From Chryseobacterium gleum (GTDB taxonomy: Bacteria; Bacteroidota; Bacteroidia; Flavobacteriales; Weeksellaceae), in contig NZ_LR134289.1 of NCBI RefSeq assembly GCF_900636535.1, positions 682,001-746,000 on the forward strand: a DNA stretch of 64,000 bases, given 5' to 3'. Below are positions 26,242-35,037 of the stretch, one piece after another. The notes beneath the pieces were generated by a model. The model made no database searches, was not told the DNA's origin, and saw only the letters and a program-made list of their open reading frames with translations. Every line of letters starts with the position of its first letter. Within the stretch, counting starts at the first letter, position 1. The position numbers and the translations under genes are program-made.

Positions 26242-28053
26242 ATGAACACCAACTTAAAAAATACAGTAAGCCAGGAAAACTGGAATCAGGCCAACAGAAA
26301 CCTAATGGCCAAAACCATCGCAGAGTTGATGCACGAAGAGCTTCTAAAACCTGTGGTAACCTTTGAAAATAAAAACGGATATACTGTTTTTACCCTTGAA
26401 ACCGGAGTTGAAAATATTGTCTACAGCTTCCGCGGACAGGAAAGAATGATGGATTACTGGCATATTGATAAAGATAGCATTACAAAAACAGAAAACGGTG
26501 AAGATTTGTCTTCTGTAGATGTAGCAGCTTTCTTTCTGGAAATGCAGTCTGTATTTGATTTAGATCCTTATACGATTGCAAGATATACGGAAGAATTACT
26601 GCATACGCTGTATTGTGATGCTTTAATCTTATCCAAAGGAGTAATGTCTTCAAAAGATCTTGCGGATGCAGATTATCAAACTGTAGAGCACAATATGACC
26701 GGACATCCTTGGGTCATTGTAAACAAAAGCCGATTAGGCTTTTCTCCAAGAGATCTTAAAACATTTGCTCCTGAAGCCGATGAAAATTTAAAAGTAATCT
26801 GGCTGGCTTCTCATAAAAGCAGATCATCATTCCAGTCTTTGGAACATATCAACAGAGATAAGTTTTATCGTTCTGAAATAGGAGAGGATTTATATAATGA
26901 TTTTCAGCAGCAGCTATTGAGCCAGGGAAAAATTATTGAAGATTATCACTTTATTCCTGTACATCCATGGCAGTGGGAGCATAAGCTTCAGATCAATTTT
27001 GCCGGAGATATTGCTTCAGGACTTTTAATCCCATTGGGTGAGGGCAGTGATACGTACAGTCCGCAGCAGAGTATCCGTACTTTATTCAATGTAGACCATC
27101 CTAAAAAGAGATACCTGAAAACGGCTGTTTCTATTCTGAGCACAGGAAATATCAGAGGATTATCACCTAAGCAGATGAAAATTGCTCCAGCCATTACAGA
27201 TTGGGTAAAAGGGTTAATTAAAGATGATGCTTATCTTGAGAACAAAGAAACTATTTTCTTAGGAGAAGAGGCTGCCATCACCTATCTGCATCCACAATAT
27301 GGAGCTATTGCCAGCGTACCATACCAGTATAATGAATTCCTTGGCGCATTATGGAGAGAAAGTGCTGAAAACTATCTGAAAGAAGATGAGCAAATGGTAA
27401 CCATGGCCTCTTTACTTTATGTAGATGAGAGCGGAGTTCCATTGGTTCAGGCATTTGCTGAAAAAGCAGGTGTGAGTATCAAAGAATGGATTGAAAGCTA
27501 TCTTGATGCCTATCTTACGCCTTTATTACATATCTACTACACGCATTCACTATGTGTAACGCCGCATGGGGAAAATATTATGGTGGTTCTGAAGAACGGA
27601 ATTCCGAAGAGAATTGTCATCAAAGATTTTGTGGATGATATTGTGCTTACCACAGAAGCCAGAGAAAAACTTCCTGCACACCTTGCTGACGGTTTGATCC
27701 AGTCTTCCAACAAAGAAAATATCCCGTTGTTTATTTTACTTGGAGTTTTTGACGCTTTCTTTAGATATCTGTCGAATGCTTTGCATACCTATTCCAACTT
27801 TAATGAAGAGACATTCTGGGAACTGGTTCACAACTGTGTAGAAAATTATAAAGCTGAGAATACACACCTTCAGGAAAGATACGAAAAGTATGACCTGTAC
27901 GTGCCGGCATTCAAAAGATTCTATATCAACAGTCTGCGTCTGAAAAATAACGGTTACAGTGAAAACAAGGCATTTGCCATTCCGAGAAAAGACGGAGCAC
28001 TGCCAAATCCGCTGTATCAGATTGCCAATAAAAATTCAGTAGCAGCAGTATGA
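26242..28053 (+). CDS. NIS siderophore synthetase (IucA/IucC family), second copy
   Basis: A 603-residue stand-alone IucA/IucC synthetase. Core motifs are MTGHPWVIVNKSRLGFSPRD, FIPVHPWQWEHKL, and QQSIRTLFNVDHPKKRYLKTAVSI; the C-terminal FhuF-like part includes HIYYTHSLCVTPHGEN and IVIKDFVDDI. Two synthetases in one operon fit stepwise attachment of two arms to citrate, or condensation of an acylated arm onto a mono-citryl intermediate. Its stop overlaps the MATE start by 4 bp (ATGA). Confidence 0.93.
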   Translation: MNTNLKNTVSQENWNQANRNLMAKTIAELMHEELLKPVVTFENKNGYTVFTLETGVENIVYSFRGQERMMDYWHIDKDSITKTENGEDLSSVDVAAFFLEMQSVFDLDPYTIARYTEELLHTLYCDALILSKGVMSSKDLADADYQTVEHNMTGHPWVIVNKSRLGFSPRDLKTFAPEADENLKVIWLASHKSRSSFQSLEHINRDKFYRSEIGEDLYNDFQQQLLSQGKIIEDYHFIPVHPWQWEHKLQINFAGDIASGLLIPLGEGSDTYSPQQSIRTLFNVDHPKKRYLKTAVSILSTGNIRGLSPKQMKIAPAITDWVKGLIKDDAYLENKETIFLGEEAAITYLHPQYGAIASVPYQYNEFLGALWRESAENYLKEDEQMVTMASLLYVDESGVPLVQAFAEKAGVSIKEWIESYLDAYLTPLLHIYYTHSLCVTPHGENIMVVLKNGIPKRIVIKDFVDDIVLTTEAREKLPAHLADGLIQSSNKENIPLFILLGVFDAFFRYLSNALHTYSNFNEETFWELVHNCVENYKAENTHLQERYEKYDLYVPAFKRFYINSLRLKNNGYSENKAFAIPRKDGALPNPLYQIANKNSVAAV

Positions 28054-29453
28054 GGAAATTCCTGCATATCCTAAAAGAAGGAGCGGTTTTTACGTATGGA
28101 GCCATAGCCGGAAAGAAAGTTGAACTCACTTCCGGAAGTATCAACCGTTCCATCTTTAGTCTTGCCATTCCCATGGTGATGGAACTTGTCATGGAATCTG
28201 TTTTTGTAAGCGTCAATCTATTGATTATCGCAAAATTAGGCGACAAGGTTCTTGGGCTTGTGGGAATTACAGATAACTACATCAACTTTGCCTATGCCAT
28301 TGCAGTAGGTTTGGGAATTGCAGCAGCAACCCTTACCGCCAGAAGAGCAGGCGAAAAAGATCAAGAAGGAATGGGAAGAACAGCCCAATACATCATCTTG
28401 CTGGCCCTGTTTTTTGCAGTGCTTATTGGTGGGGTTTCCTACTTTTTCGCATCAGAAATCGTTGATTTTCTGGGAATCAATGCCAGTACGGTAAATGAAG
28501 GAATTTCTTTCTCAAGACTGGTCTTTCTCAGTATCGGACTGGTGATTCTCCGTCTTTCTGTGAATGGACTTTTCAGAGGAGCCGGTGATGCCGATATTGC
28601 CATGAAATCACTTTGGATCTGCCATATTTCCAATATCATTTTTGCAGTGATCCTTGTTTTTGGATTAGGATTTATTCCTGCTTTTGGATTGATGGGATTG
28701 GCGTATGCTACAGTTTTATCAAGGCTTTTAGGGGTTTTATATCAGGCTTTCGTATTTGCCACAGGAAAAACCAGTATCAGTATCAGAGTTCCTTTACAGC
28801 TTGATATTCCATTGCTGCAGAAGATTCTGAAACTCACCTTTGGAGGATTGGTTCAGTATATTATCCCAACATCCAGCTGGCTGATTATGGTGAAGATCAT
28901 CTCCACTTTCGGAACTACAGCGCTTGCAGGATATATTATTGCCCAGCGTATTGCTTCGGTGGCAACAATGCCTGCCTGGGGAATAGGAAATGCTGCCGGA
29001 GTTCTTACAGGTCAGAATCTGGGTGCCGGAGAACCTGAACGTGCTGAAAAAACGGTCTGGAGAGCCGGAACCATCAATATGACGTATCTGGTACTTGTAG
29101 CCTTATTCTGGCAGATTGCAGCGGAATATGTGGTGAAATTTTTCACTACAGAACCGGAAGTTGCCAGATATGCGGTTCAATACATCCATGTGGTATCCAT
29201 GGCGTATCTGCTGTTAGGATTCACTATGGTGATCAGCCGCGCTTTGAATGCCGCCGGAAACATTCTACAGGTTACATTACTGTACCTCGTGATGTTTTAT
29301 GTGATTCAGCTTCCGCTGGCTTATCTCTTAGGAGTAAGATTTCAGTGGGAACTGAGAGGAATATTTACCGCTATCGTTTCTTCGGAAATAGTTTTGGCTG
29401 TACTATTCCTCATGATTTTTAAAAATGGAAAATGGAAAACTATAAAAATTTAA
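28050..29453 (+). CDS. MATE-family efflux transporter, likely siderophore exporter
   Basis: A 467-residue MATE transporter with about 12 membrane segments in two repeats: SINRSIFSLAIPMVMELVMES, VNLLIIAKLGDKVLGLVG, then in the second half LTFGGLVQYIIPTSSWLIMVKI and GQNLGAGEPERAEKTVWRAG, the conserved MATE loop. It is cation-coupled and in the inner membrane. It sits inside the siderophore operon, overlapping the NIS gene by 4 bp and 1 bp ahead of the ACP gene. By position it most likely exports the finished siderophore; major facilitators do this more commonly. Confidence 0.88.
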   Translation: MRKFLHILKEGAVFTYGAIAGKKVELTSGSINRSIFSLAIPMVMELVMESVFVSVNLLIIAKLGDKVLGLVGITDNYINFAYAIAVGLGIAAATLTARRAGEKDQEGMGRTAQYIILLALFFAVLIGGVSYFFASEIVDFLGINASTVNEGISFSRLVFLSIGLVILRLSVNGLFRGAGDADIAMKSLWICHISNIIFAVILVFGLGFIPAFGLMGLAYATVLSRLLGVLYQAFVFATGKTSISIRVPLQLDIPLLQKILKLTFGGLVQYIIPTSSWLIMVKIISTFGTTALAGYIIAQRIASVATMPAWGIGNAAGVLTGQNLGAGEPERAEKTVWRAGTINMTYLVLVALFWQIAAEYVVKFFTTEPEVARYAVQYIHVVSMAYLLLGFTMVISRALNAAGNILQVTLLYLVMFYVIQLPLAYLLGVRFQWELRGIFTAIVSSEIVLAVLFLMIFKNGKWKTIKI

Positions 29454-29454
29454 A

Positions 29455-29700
29455 ATGAACACTACAGAAGAATTTTACGAAATTATCGCCTCTGCCATCG
29501 CCATAAAGAAAGAATTGGTAGATGAAAAACTAACCTATCAGGAAATCCCGGAATGGGATTCTATGTCTCATCTTCTTATCGTAGAAGCGCTTGAACAGTT
29601 TTATCAGATCAAGTTTGATTTTAACGATATTCTGGAGATGGGAACCGTCGGAAAAATTCGCGAAAAAATGAAAAAATACGATGTATTCGTAGAAAACTAA
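29455..29700 (+). CDS. Acyl carrier protein
   Basis: An 81-residue acidic carrier protein. The phosphopantetheine attachment motif is WDSMSHL with Ser in the usual DS position, then IVEALEQFYQIKFDFNDI as helices II-III. It begins 1 bp after the MATE stop and ends 4 bp before the ligase gene. Carrier proteins are unusual in NRPS-independent siderophore operons. With the adjacent AMP-forming ligase it probably carries the acyl group that the GNAT domain transfers to the N-hydroxy-amine. Confidence 0.9.
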   Translation: MNTTEEFYEIIASAIAIKKELVDEKLTYQEIPEWDSMSHLLIVEALEQFYQIKFDFNDILEMGTVGKIREKMKKYDVFVEN

Positions 29701-29704
29701 GCCT

Positions 29705-31093
29705 ATGAAAATTTTAGAAAATGTAATTGCCAATAAGAAACTGGCGTTTACAGATGCTTCCACCGGTACAACAATACCGGTGGGAACACTGTACCGGTCT
29801 TTAGGTTTAAACCCCGTAGAAAAAGGGCTGCTCTTTTTATACAATGACAATCAGTTGTCAAGTATTGAAGTGCTGCTCAATTTTTACGGAACAGCACATA
29901 CCATTGCGGTATTGGGGCAGAAACTACATGAGGAATTCAAAGAACGTATTGAGGCAGAATACCGTCCGAAATACATATTTGATCCACAGAGAGAAGCCAT
30001 TGAAGGATACACTCTGAAAGCATTTTCAGACCATATCAGTATCTTTACAAAGGATGATTATAGGAGTGAGGTTACCATTCATCCTGAGATTAAAATCCTT
30101 TTGAGTACTTCAGGGACAACAGGTGTTCCGAAACTGGTTAAATTATCTGATGAAAGCCTTTATCAGAACGCATTGAGCATCCTTCAGTATATGCCGGTTC
30201 AGAGAACGGATGTAGTTCCTTTAAATGTTCCGATCAACTTCGTATATGGATTCTCTATTTTCACCACTAACTGTATGCGTGCCAGAAGAATCGTGTGTAC
30301 AGATAAAGACATTATGCAGAAAGCATTCTGGGATGAAATGGAGGAGTATGGCTACAGTACTTTGGGCGGAGTCCCTTTCCTTTATGAAAATCTGAACAGA
30401 ATTGGATTTTTCAGAAAAGATTCTCCAAGTCTCAGATATTTTACCCACACCGGAGGCGTGATTAATGCAGAGTTGAGAAAAACGATTTTCTCTTATTGTC
30501 ATGAGTTTAAAAAAGAATTCTTTGCACAATACGGACAAACGGAAGCAGGAGGAAGAATGGCTTATCTAACCACAGAAGGATTGCTGGAAGAAGAAACATC
30601 AATCGGAAATGTGGTAGAAAAAGGAAGCTTCAAAATTGATCCTGAAACGGACGAATTACTGTTTTCTCATGTCAGTATTTTCGGAGGCTATGCCCATAAA
30701 CTGGAGGATCTTGCCACTTATGAGCAGCCTTCCGTACTGCATACCGGGGATACCGCCAGAAAAGGTGAGAACGGAATTTATTATATCACAGGTAGAATAA
30801 AGCGTATCATGAAGCTTTTCGGAATACGTCTTAATCTGGATGAGGTAGAATTTATCCTTAAAAATGAAATGCGGGGCAATACTTTCGTATGTCTGAATGC
30901 CAATGATAAAAAAATCGTGGTATTGTATGACAATCCGGAAATAGATCCTCATATCATCACCGAAACCATTAAAAATAAACTGCGTATTAACCCCCAATAT
31001 GTACGCACAGAACGTATAGAATCATTCCCATTATCACAAAACGGTAAAATAAACTATCCCCTGTTACAAAACTTACAGCATGAAAACATCTAA
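29705..31093 (+). CDS. AMP-forming acyl ligase (adenylate-forming enzyme)
   Basis: A 462-residue adenylation enzyme. The ATP P-loop is ILLSTSGTTGVPKLVKLS; other core motifs are YGQTEAGGRMAY, HTGDTARKGENGIYYITGRIKRIMKLFG with the hinge region, and a final Lys in PLSQNGKINYPLL. It is somewhat shorter than typical CoA ligases (500-550), as stand-alone ACP-loading ligases can be. It most likely activates a small carboxylate and loads it on the neighbouring ACP. The recalled chryseochelin structure suggests fumarate; acetate or succinate are alternatives. Its last 14 bp overlap the receptor gene. Confidence 0.88.
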   Translation: MKILENVIANKKLAFTDASTGTTIPVGTLYRSLGLNPVEKGLLFLYNDNQLSSIEVLLNFYGTAHTIAVLGQKLHEEFKERIEAEYRPKYIFDPQREAIEGYTLKAFSDHISIFTKDDYRSEVTIHPEIKILLSTSGTTGVPKLVKLSDESLYQNALSILQYMPVQRTDVVPLNVPINFVYGFSIFTTNCMRARRIVCTDKDIMQKAFWDEMEEYGYSTLGGVPFLYENLNRIGFFRKDSPSLRYFTHTGGVINAELRKTIFSYCHEFKKEFFAQYGQTEAGGRMAYLTTEGLLEEETSIGNVVEKGSFKIDPETDELLFSHVSIFGGYAHKLEDLATYEQPSVLHTGDTARKGENGIYYITGRIKRIMKLFGIRLNLDEVEFILKNEMRGNTFVCLNANDKKIVVLYDNPEIDPHIITETIKNKLRINPQYVRTERIESFPLSQNGKINYPLLQNLQHENI

Positions 31094-33497
31094 AACCCTT
31101 ATATTACTTCTTGGTCTTACTTTATCTTCCAACTCGCTTTCTGCACAGCAGGGCGACAGAATTCATGGCAAAATCATGCTGTCTGAAAAAGCACCGGTAA
31201 AAAACGCTGTTTTAAGACTTGTCAACACGTCTTATCAGGCAAAAACCAATAATTTAGGAGAATATTACTTTGAAAATGTGCCACCTGGAGAATATACGCT
31301 TCAGGTGGTTTTAAATGACATCGAACTGATGAGGGAACCCATCCACATTCAGAAAGATGTCTATGAAATCCCTGCGATCTACGCTCCTTTACACAACAAT
31401 GTGATTGAAGGAATTACCGTATATGCAGTGAGCAGAAATAAATTTTTGGATAAAGACAGTACTTCAGTGGCTAAAATGCCTCTGAAAGTGCTTGAAAATC
31501 CACAGGCTTATACCAGCATCAACCAGCAGATCATGAAGGAACAGCTTACTTACGATATTTCGGAAGTACTGAAAAACGTTCCGGGTATGGTAAAAATGCA
31601 GGGTAGCCCGGGAAGAGGTTCCGGAGACGGAAGTTTCTACTACAGCCTTAGAGGTTTTCCTACCAAAGTATCCATGGTAGATGGTGTTCCTGCAACCACC
31701 AACGGAGAGATAGATCCTGCCGATCTTGAGCGTCTTGAAGTGATCAAAGGACCTTCAGGAACATTGTACGGAGGTGCGGTAACTTCCTTTGGAGGTTTGA
31801 TTAACGCAGTAACCAAAAAACCGAAAGACTATTTCGGAGGCGAGGCTTCTTATCTGATGGGAAGCTACAACCTGAACCGCGTAACCGCTGATGTGTACGG
31901 ACCAATGACAGAATCCAGAAATATGTTATTCCGTTTAAATGCAGCGTATCAGTATCAGAACGGATTCAGGGATTCTGAATTCAGGAAGTCTTTCTTTGTG
32001 GCTCCTACAATAAGCTATCAGGTGAATGACAGATTGAAATTTAATTTGGGAGCCCAAATCTACAATTATGAAGGAACCAATACGCCGATTATTTTCCTTC
32101 CGAGAACAAGAGCCTATTTTGCCCATAATCCTGATGAACTGGGCTTCGACTGGAAAAAGTCTTATTCTAATAATGATATTACTTTAAAAGCACCTTCGAT
32201 CAATGTAAAAGCAGAAGCAAATTACAAAATTTCAGATCAATGGACTTCACAGACTTTGCTTTCAAGAAACTTCAGAAAAACAGAAGGATTATACCAATAT
32301 CAGTTTATCAGGGGAAATACAAGTGATGCCATGCTGGAACGCAATGTGCAGTGGCAGAACTCAGAAGCTTCTTCTACAAGTATTCAGCAAAACTTTAATG
32401 GAGAGTTTAATATTGGAAAAATTAAAAACAAAGTATTGATAGGGTTAGATTATTTAAACCAATCTATCAACAACAACCATTCCCCGATTGTGGTGTACGA
32501 CAATATCAACGGGCAAACTTTAGCAGGTTATGCCAATATCACAAGAGATCTTGTACTGCAGAAAATCCAGACGTCTACAGCTCCTCTGGTAAGAAATAGT
32601 TCTGCATCAAACCTTTATGGAGCCTATATTTCAAACGTTACTTATATTACAGACCGTTTGATTACGCTTTTAAGCTTACGTATGGATCACTATGAAAGTA
32701 AAGGACAGCTTAACCTGAATACCAATATCCGTAACGATGATTTCAATCAAACTGCATGGTCTCCGAAAGTAGGTATTGTATATCAGATTCTTAAAGACCA
32801 GTTATCTGCCTATGGTAATTATATGAATGGTTTCAGCTATACAGCACCTGTTGCGCAGCAGCTTCCGGACATTAGCGGAGATATGAAACCACAGATGGCC
32901 AATCAGTGGGAAGTAGGAATCAAGGGAAATCTTTGGAGAAACAAAGTGAACTTCACGGTTGGATACTACGATATTCTTGTGGATAATATCCAGAGAGGAA
33001 GCGGTGTAATCCGCGACGGAAAAGAATACAATATTGTTGTTCAGGATGGAACACAAAGAAGTAAAGGGATTGAAATCGAAACCATCATGAATCCTGTTCA
33101 GGGATTAAACATCATAGCCGGATACAGCTATAATCACAGCAGATATGAAAAAGCTGATCCTGCTGTAGATGGGCGCCGTCCGGAATCTGCAGGTCCTGCC
33201 AATGTATTCAATTCATGGATCAGTTATATCCTTCCGATCAAAGGACTACAGGGACTTGGAATTGGTTTCGGGGTAAACCGCGTAGGAAAACAGATTACCG
33301 GAAATAAAACTGTTACCGGACAGTTTGCATTCCCAGCCTATACCTTAGTGAATGCTTCCATTTCTCTCGAAAAAGAAAGATACAGATTAGGATTTAAAAT
33401 GAATAACCTGGGAAATGCACAATATTTTGCAGGGCAGGGAGTGGTAGTCGCTCAGATGCCTCGCAATTTCGTTGCTGAGGTAAGCTTTAAATTTTAA
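31080..33497 (+). CDS. TonB-dependent siderophore receptor
   Basis: An 805-residue outer-membrane receptor. Signal peptide (MKTSKTLILLLGLTLSSNSLSA), then a carboxypeptidase-regulatory-like beta domain (about 25-105: AVLRLVNTSYQAKTNNLG, PPGEYTLQV), a plug domain (LPLK-like MPLKVLENPQAYTSIN, YDISEVLKNVPGMV, DPADLERLEVIKGPSGTLYGG), and a 22-strand barrel ending in the expected Phe (VAEVSFKF). It belongs to the FhuA/FoxA-like TonB-siderophore class and should import the ferric form of the operon's own product. The start lies within the ligase gene. Confidence 0.93.
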   Translation: MKTSKTLILLLGLTLSSNSLSAQQGDRIHGKIMLSEKAPVKNAVLRLVNTSYQAKTNNLGEYYFENVPPGEYTLQVVLNDIELMREPIHIQKDVYEIPAIYAPLHNNVIEGITVYAVSRNKFLDKDSTSVAKMPLKVLENPQAYTSINQQIMKEQLTYDISEVLKNVPGMVKMQGSPGRGSGDGSFYYSLRGFPTKVSMVDGVPATTNGEIDPADLERLEVIKGPSGTLYGGAVTSFGGLINAVTKKPKDYFGGEASYLMGSYNLNRVTADVYGPMTESRNMLFRLNAAYQYQNGFRDSEFRKSFFVAPTISYQVNDRLKFNLGAQIYNYEGTNTPIIFLPRTRAYFAHNPDELGFDWKKSYSNNDITLKAPSINVKAEANYKISDQWTSQTLLSRNFRKTEGLYQYQFIRGNTSDAMLERNVQWQNSEASSTSIQQNFNGEFNIGKIKNKVLIGLDYLNQSINNNHSPIVVYDNINGQTLAGYANITRDLVLQKIQTSTAPLVRNSSASNLYGAYISNVTYITDRLITLLSLRMDHYESKGQLNLNTNIRNDDFNQTAWSPKVGIVYQILKDQLSAYGNYMNGFSYTAPVAQQLPDISGDMKPQMANQWEVGIKGNLWRNKVNFTVGYYDILVDNIQRGSGVIRDGKEYNIVVQDGTQRSKGIEIETIMNPVQGLNIIAGYSYNHSRYEKADPAVDGRRPESAGPANVFNSWISYILPIKGLQGLGIGFGVNRVGKQITGNKTVTGQFAFPAYTLVNASISLEKERYRLGFKMNNLGNAQYFAGQGVVVAQMPRNFVAEVSFKF

Positions 33498-33499
33498 GG

Positions 33500-34687
33500 A
33501 TGAAATTAAAGTTGAGAAAAATTGCCTATCAGCTACATCTATGGCTCGGACTCACGTCCGGGCTTATCGTTGTTATTATGGCAGCTACCGGATGTATCCT
33601 TTCTTTTGAAGAAGAATTAAAACATATTGTTTATCCCAACAGATATTTTGTTGAAAATATTGGCAGACAAAAACTTTCATTGTCTGAGCTCACGGAAAAA
33701 GCAGAAAAAGCACTTCCTGAAGGATTGAAAGTCAAAAGGGTAGTCATGCCTTCCGATCCCTCACGAACCTATATATTCCGTACCTTAAAAATGGATAACG
33801 AAGCATGGACGTATTGGGGAACTTATCTTTATTATTATCGGATTTACGTAGATCCTTACACAGGAAAAGTACAGGAAGTGGAAGATGCAAAAAAAGACTT
33901 CTTCGAAATTATACTGGATCTTCACCGAAGACTTCTGCTGGGGGAGAAAATCGGAAAAGCGATTACCAGTTATTCCACATTGATATTTGCAGTCATCCTT
34001 TTATCTGGGCTTGTGATATGGTATCCCCGAAAAATGAGTAAAGCCATGCTGAAAGGAATGTTTTTTATTAAAATATCGGCCAATTGGAAAAGAATCAACT
34101 ATGATGCTCATAATGTCTTAGGATTTTATGCCATCATTCCTTTACTCTTAATATCTTATTCTGCATTGATATGGAGCTTTGAAGATGTAGATCAATGGGT
34201 AAAGAACACACTGAACGGAAACATTCCAACAGAAAAGCAAGTCAAAAGTACAATTCCTTCCGAAAAATTTTCAAACCGTGAAAATATCCTCAATCTCATT
34301 GGAAATACCATGAAAAAAGGATTAAAAGACAAAAAATCAGCACTTGTCAATTTTCCAAGATCGGAAGAAGGAACCTATTATGCTGAGCTGACTTATGACG
34401 GCAGGCAATACAGGAATGAACATTTTAATTTTGATCAATATTCAGGAGAAGTTTTAAAATCTCAATCATATAAAAGTAAAAATATCGGATATGGAACCGC
34501 ATTAAGAGAAAGAAATTATGATCTTCACACCGGAAGTATCTTGGGAATAACGAGCAGAATCATTTATTTTCTGGCAGCAATGATCGCAACATCACTTCCC
34601 ATCACTGGTTTTATCATCTATTTAAATAGAAAAAAGAAGAAACCAAAACATAAGAAAAACAAAATAGTTTATCCTTCTCATCATTAA
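33500..34687 (+). CDS. PepSY-associated TM-helix protein (candidate siderophore-iron reductase)
   Basis: A 395-residue inner-membrane protein with four or five membrane helices and PepSY domains: QLHLWLGLTSGLIVVIMAATGCILSFEEE at the start, then DLHRRLLLGEKIGKAITSYSTLIFAVILLSGLVIWYPRK, NYDAHNVLGFYAIIPLLLISYSALIWSF, and a last helix before a Lys-rich tail. Conserved His pairs in the helices (LHLW, LHRR, DAHN, DLHTG) suggest haem binding; relatives near siderophore receptors (FoxB-like) reduce or release iron. It is the last gene of the operon, 2 bp after the receptor, with a terminator directly behind. Confidence 0.85.
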   Translation: MKLKLRKIAYQLHLWLGLTSGLIVVIMAATGCILSFEEELKHIVYPNRYFVENIGRQKLSLSELTEKAEKALPEGLKVKRVVMPSDPSRTYIFRTLKMDNEAWTYWGTYLYYYRIYVDPYTGKVQEVEDAKKDFFEIILDLHRRLLLGEKIGKAITSYSTLIFAVILLSGLVIWYPRKMSKAMLKGMFFIKISANWKRINYDAHNVLGFYAIIPLLLISYSALIWSFEDVDQWVKNTLNGNIPTEKQVKSTIPSEKFSNRENILNLIGNTMKKGLKDKKSALVNFPRSEEGTYYAELTYDGRQYRNEHFNFDQYSGEVLKSQSYKSKNIGYGTALRERNYDLHTGSILGITSRIIYFLAAMIATSLPITGFIIYLNRKKKKPKHKKNKIVYPSHH

Positions 34688-34688
34688 T

Positions 34689-34720
34689 AAAAGCCTCTGT
34701 AAAGGGGCTTTTACTTTTTT
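34689..34720 (+). terminator. Terminator of the siderophore operon
   Basis: A 10-bp stem AAAAGCCTCT / AGGGGCTTTT with one wobble and a 4-nt loop, followed by ACTTTTTT, directly after the PepSY gene stop codon. Confidence 0.88.
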
Positions 34721-34721
34721 A

Positions 34722-34896
34722 AACCACAAAAGTCACAAAAGATTTATTTTAACCGTTTAAATAAGTTTAAAATAATACCGCAGAACAGTTCATATAAGAT
34801 GAAAATCAAAGATTTTCTAAAACTCAGGTGTACTTATTAAACGTAAAGCAGGCACTTAAAACGTAAGTGATCAAAACTTTTGTGCCTTTTGTGGTT
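34722..34896. repeat. MITE-like element with 20-bp terminal inverted repeats
   Basis: AACCACAAAAGTCACAAAAG (34722-34741) and CTTTTGTGCCTTTTGTGGTT (34877-34896) are inverted repeats with 1 mismatch in 20, bounding 175 bp without a gene. An inner hairpin CACTTA/TAAGTG lies near the right arm. No target-site duplication is evident. The element lies immediately after the siderophore-operon terminator. Confidence 0.6.
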
Positions 34897-34948
34897 AAAA
34901 ACAATTAATGTAGAAGATTATACAATTTCTATTTTAAATATTCTCAAT

Positions 34949-34981
34949 CAATTTTATCGCAGATAAAATCCTCGCGCCTTA
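34949..34981 (+). repeat. 33-nt dispersed repeat, copy 1
   Basis: This 33-nt segment contains the palindrome ATTTTATCGCAGATAAAAT. Its reverse complement recurs at 40135-40167 with 30 of 33 bases identical, so the two copies are in opposite orientation and flank the block from the MocR gene through bioB. Confidence 0.75.
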
Positions 34982-35037
34982 GAAACGCATTGTTTTGGAC
35001 ATTATTTGCGCCTTCGCGTTTTCCAACTAATAAATAA

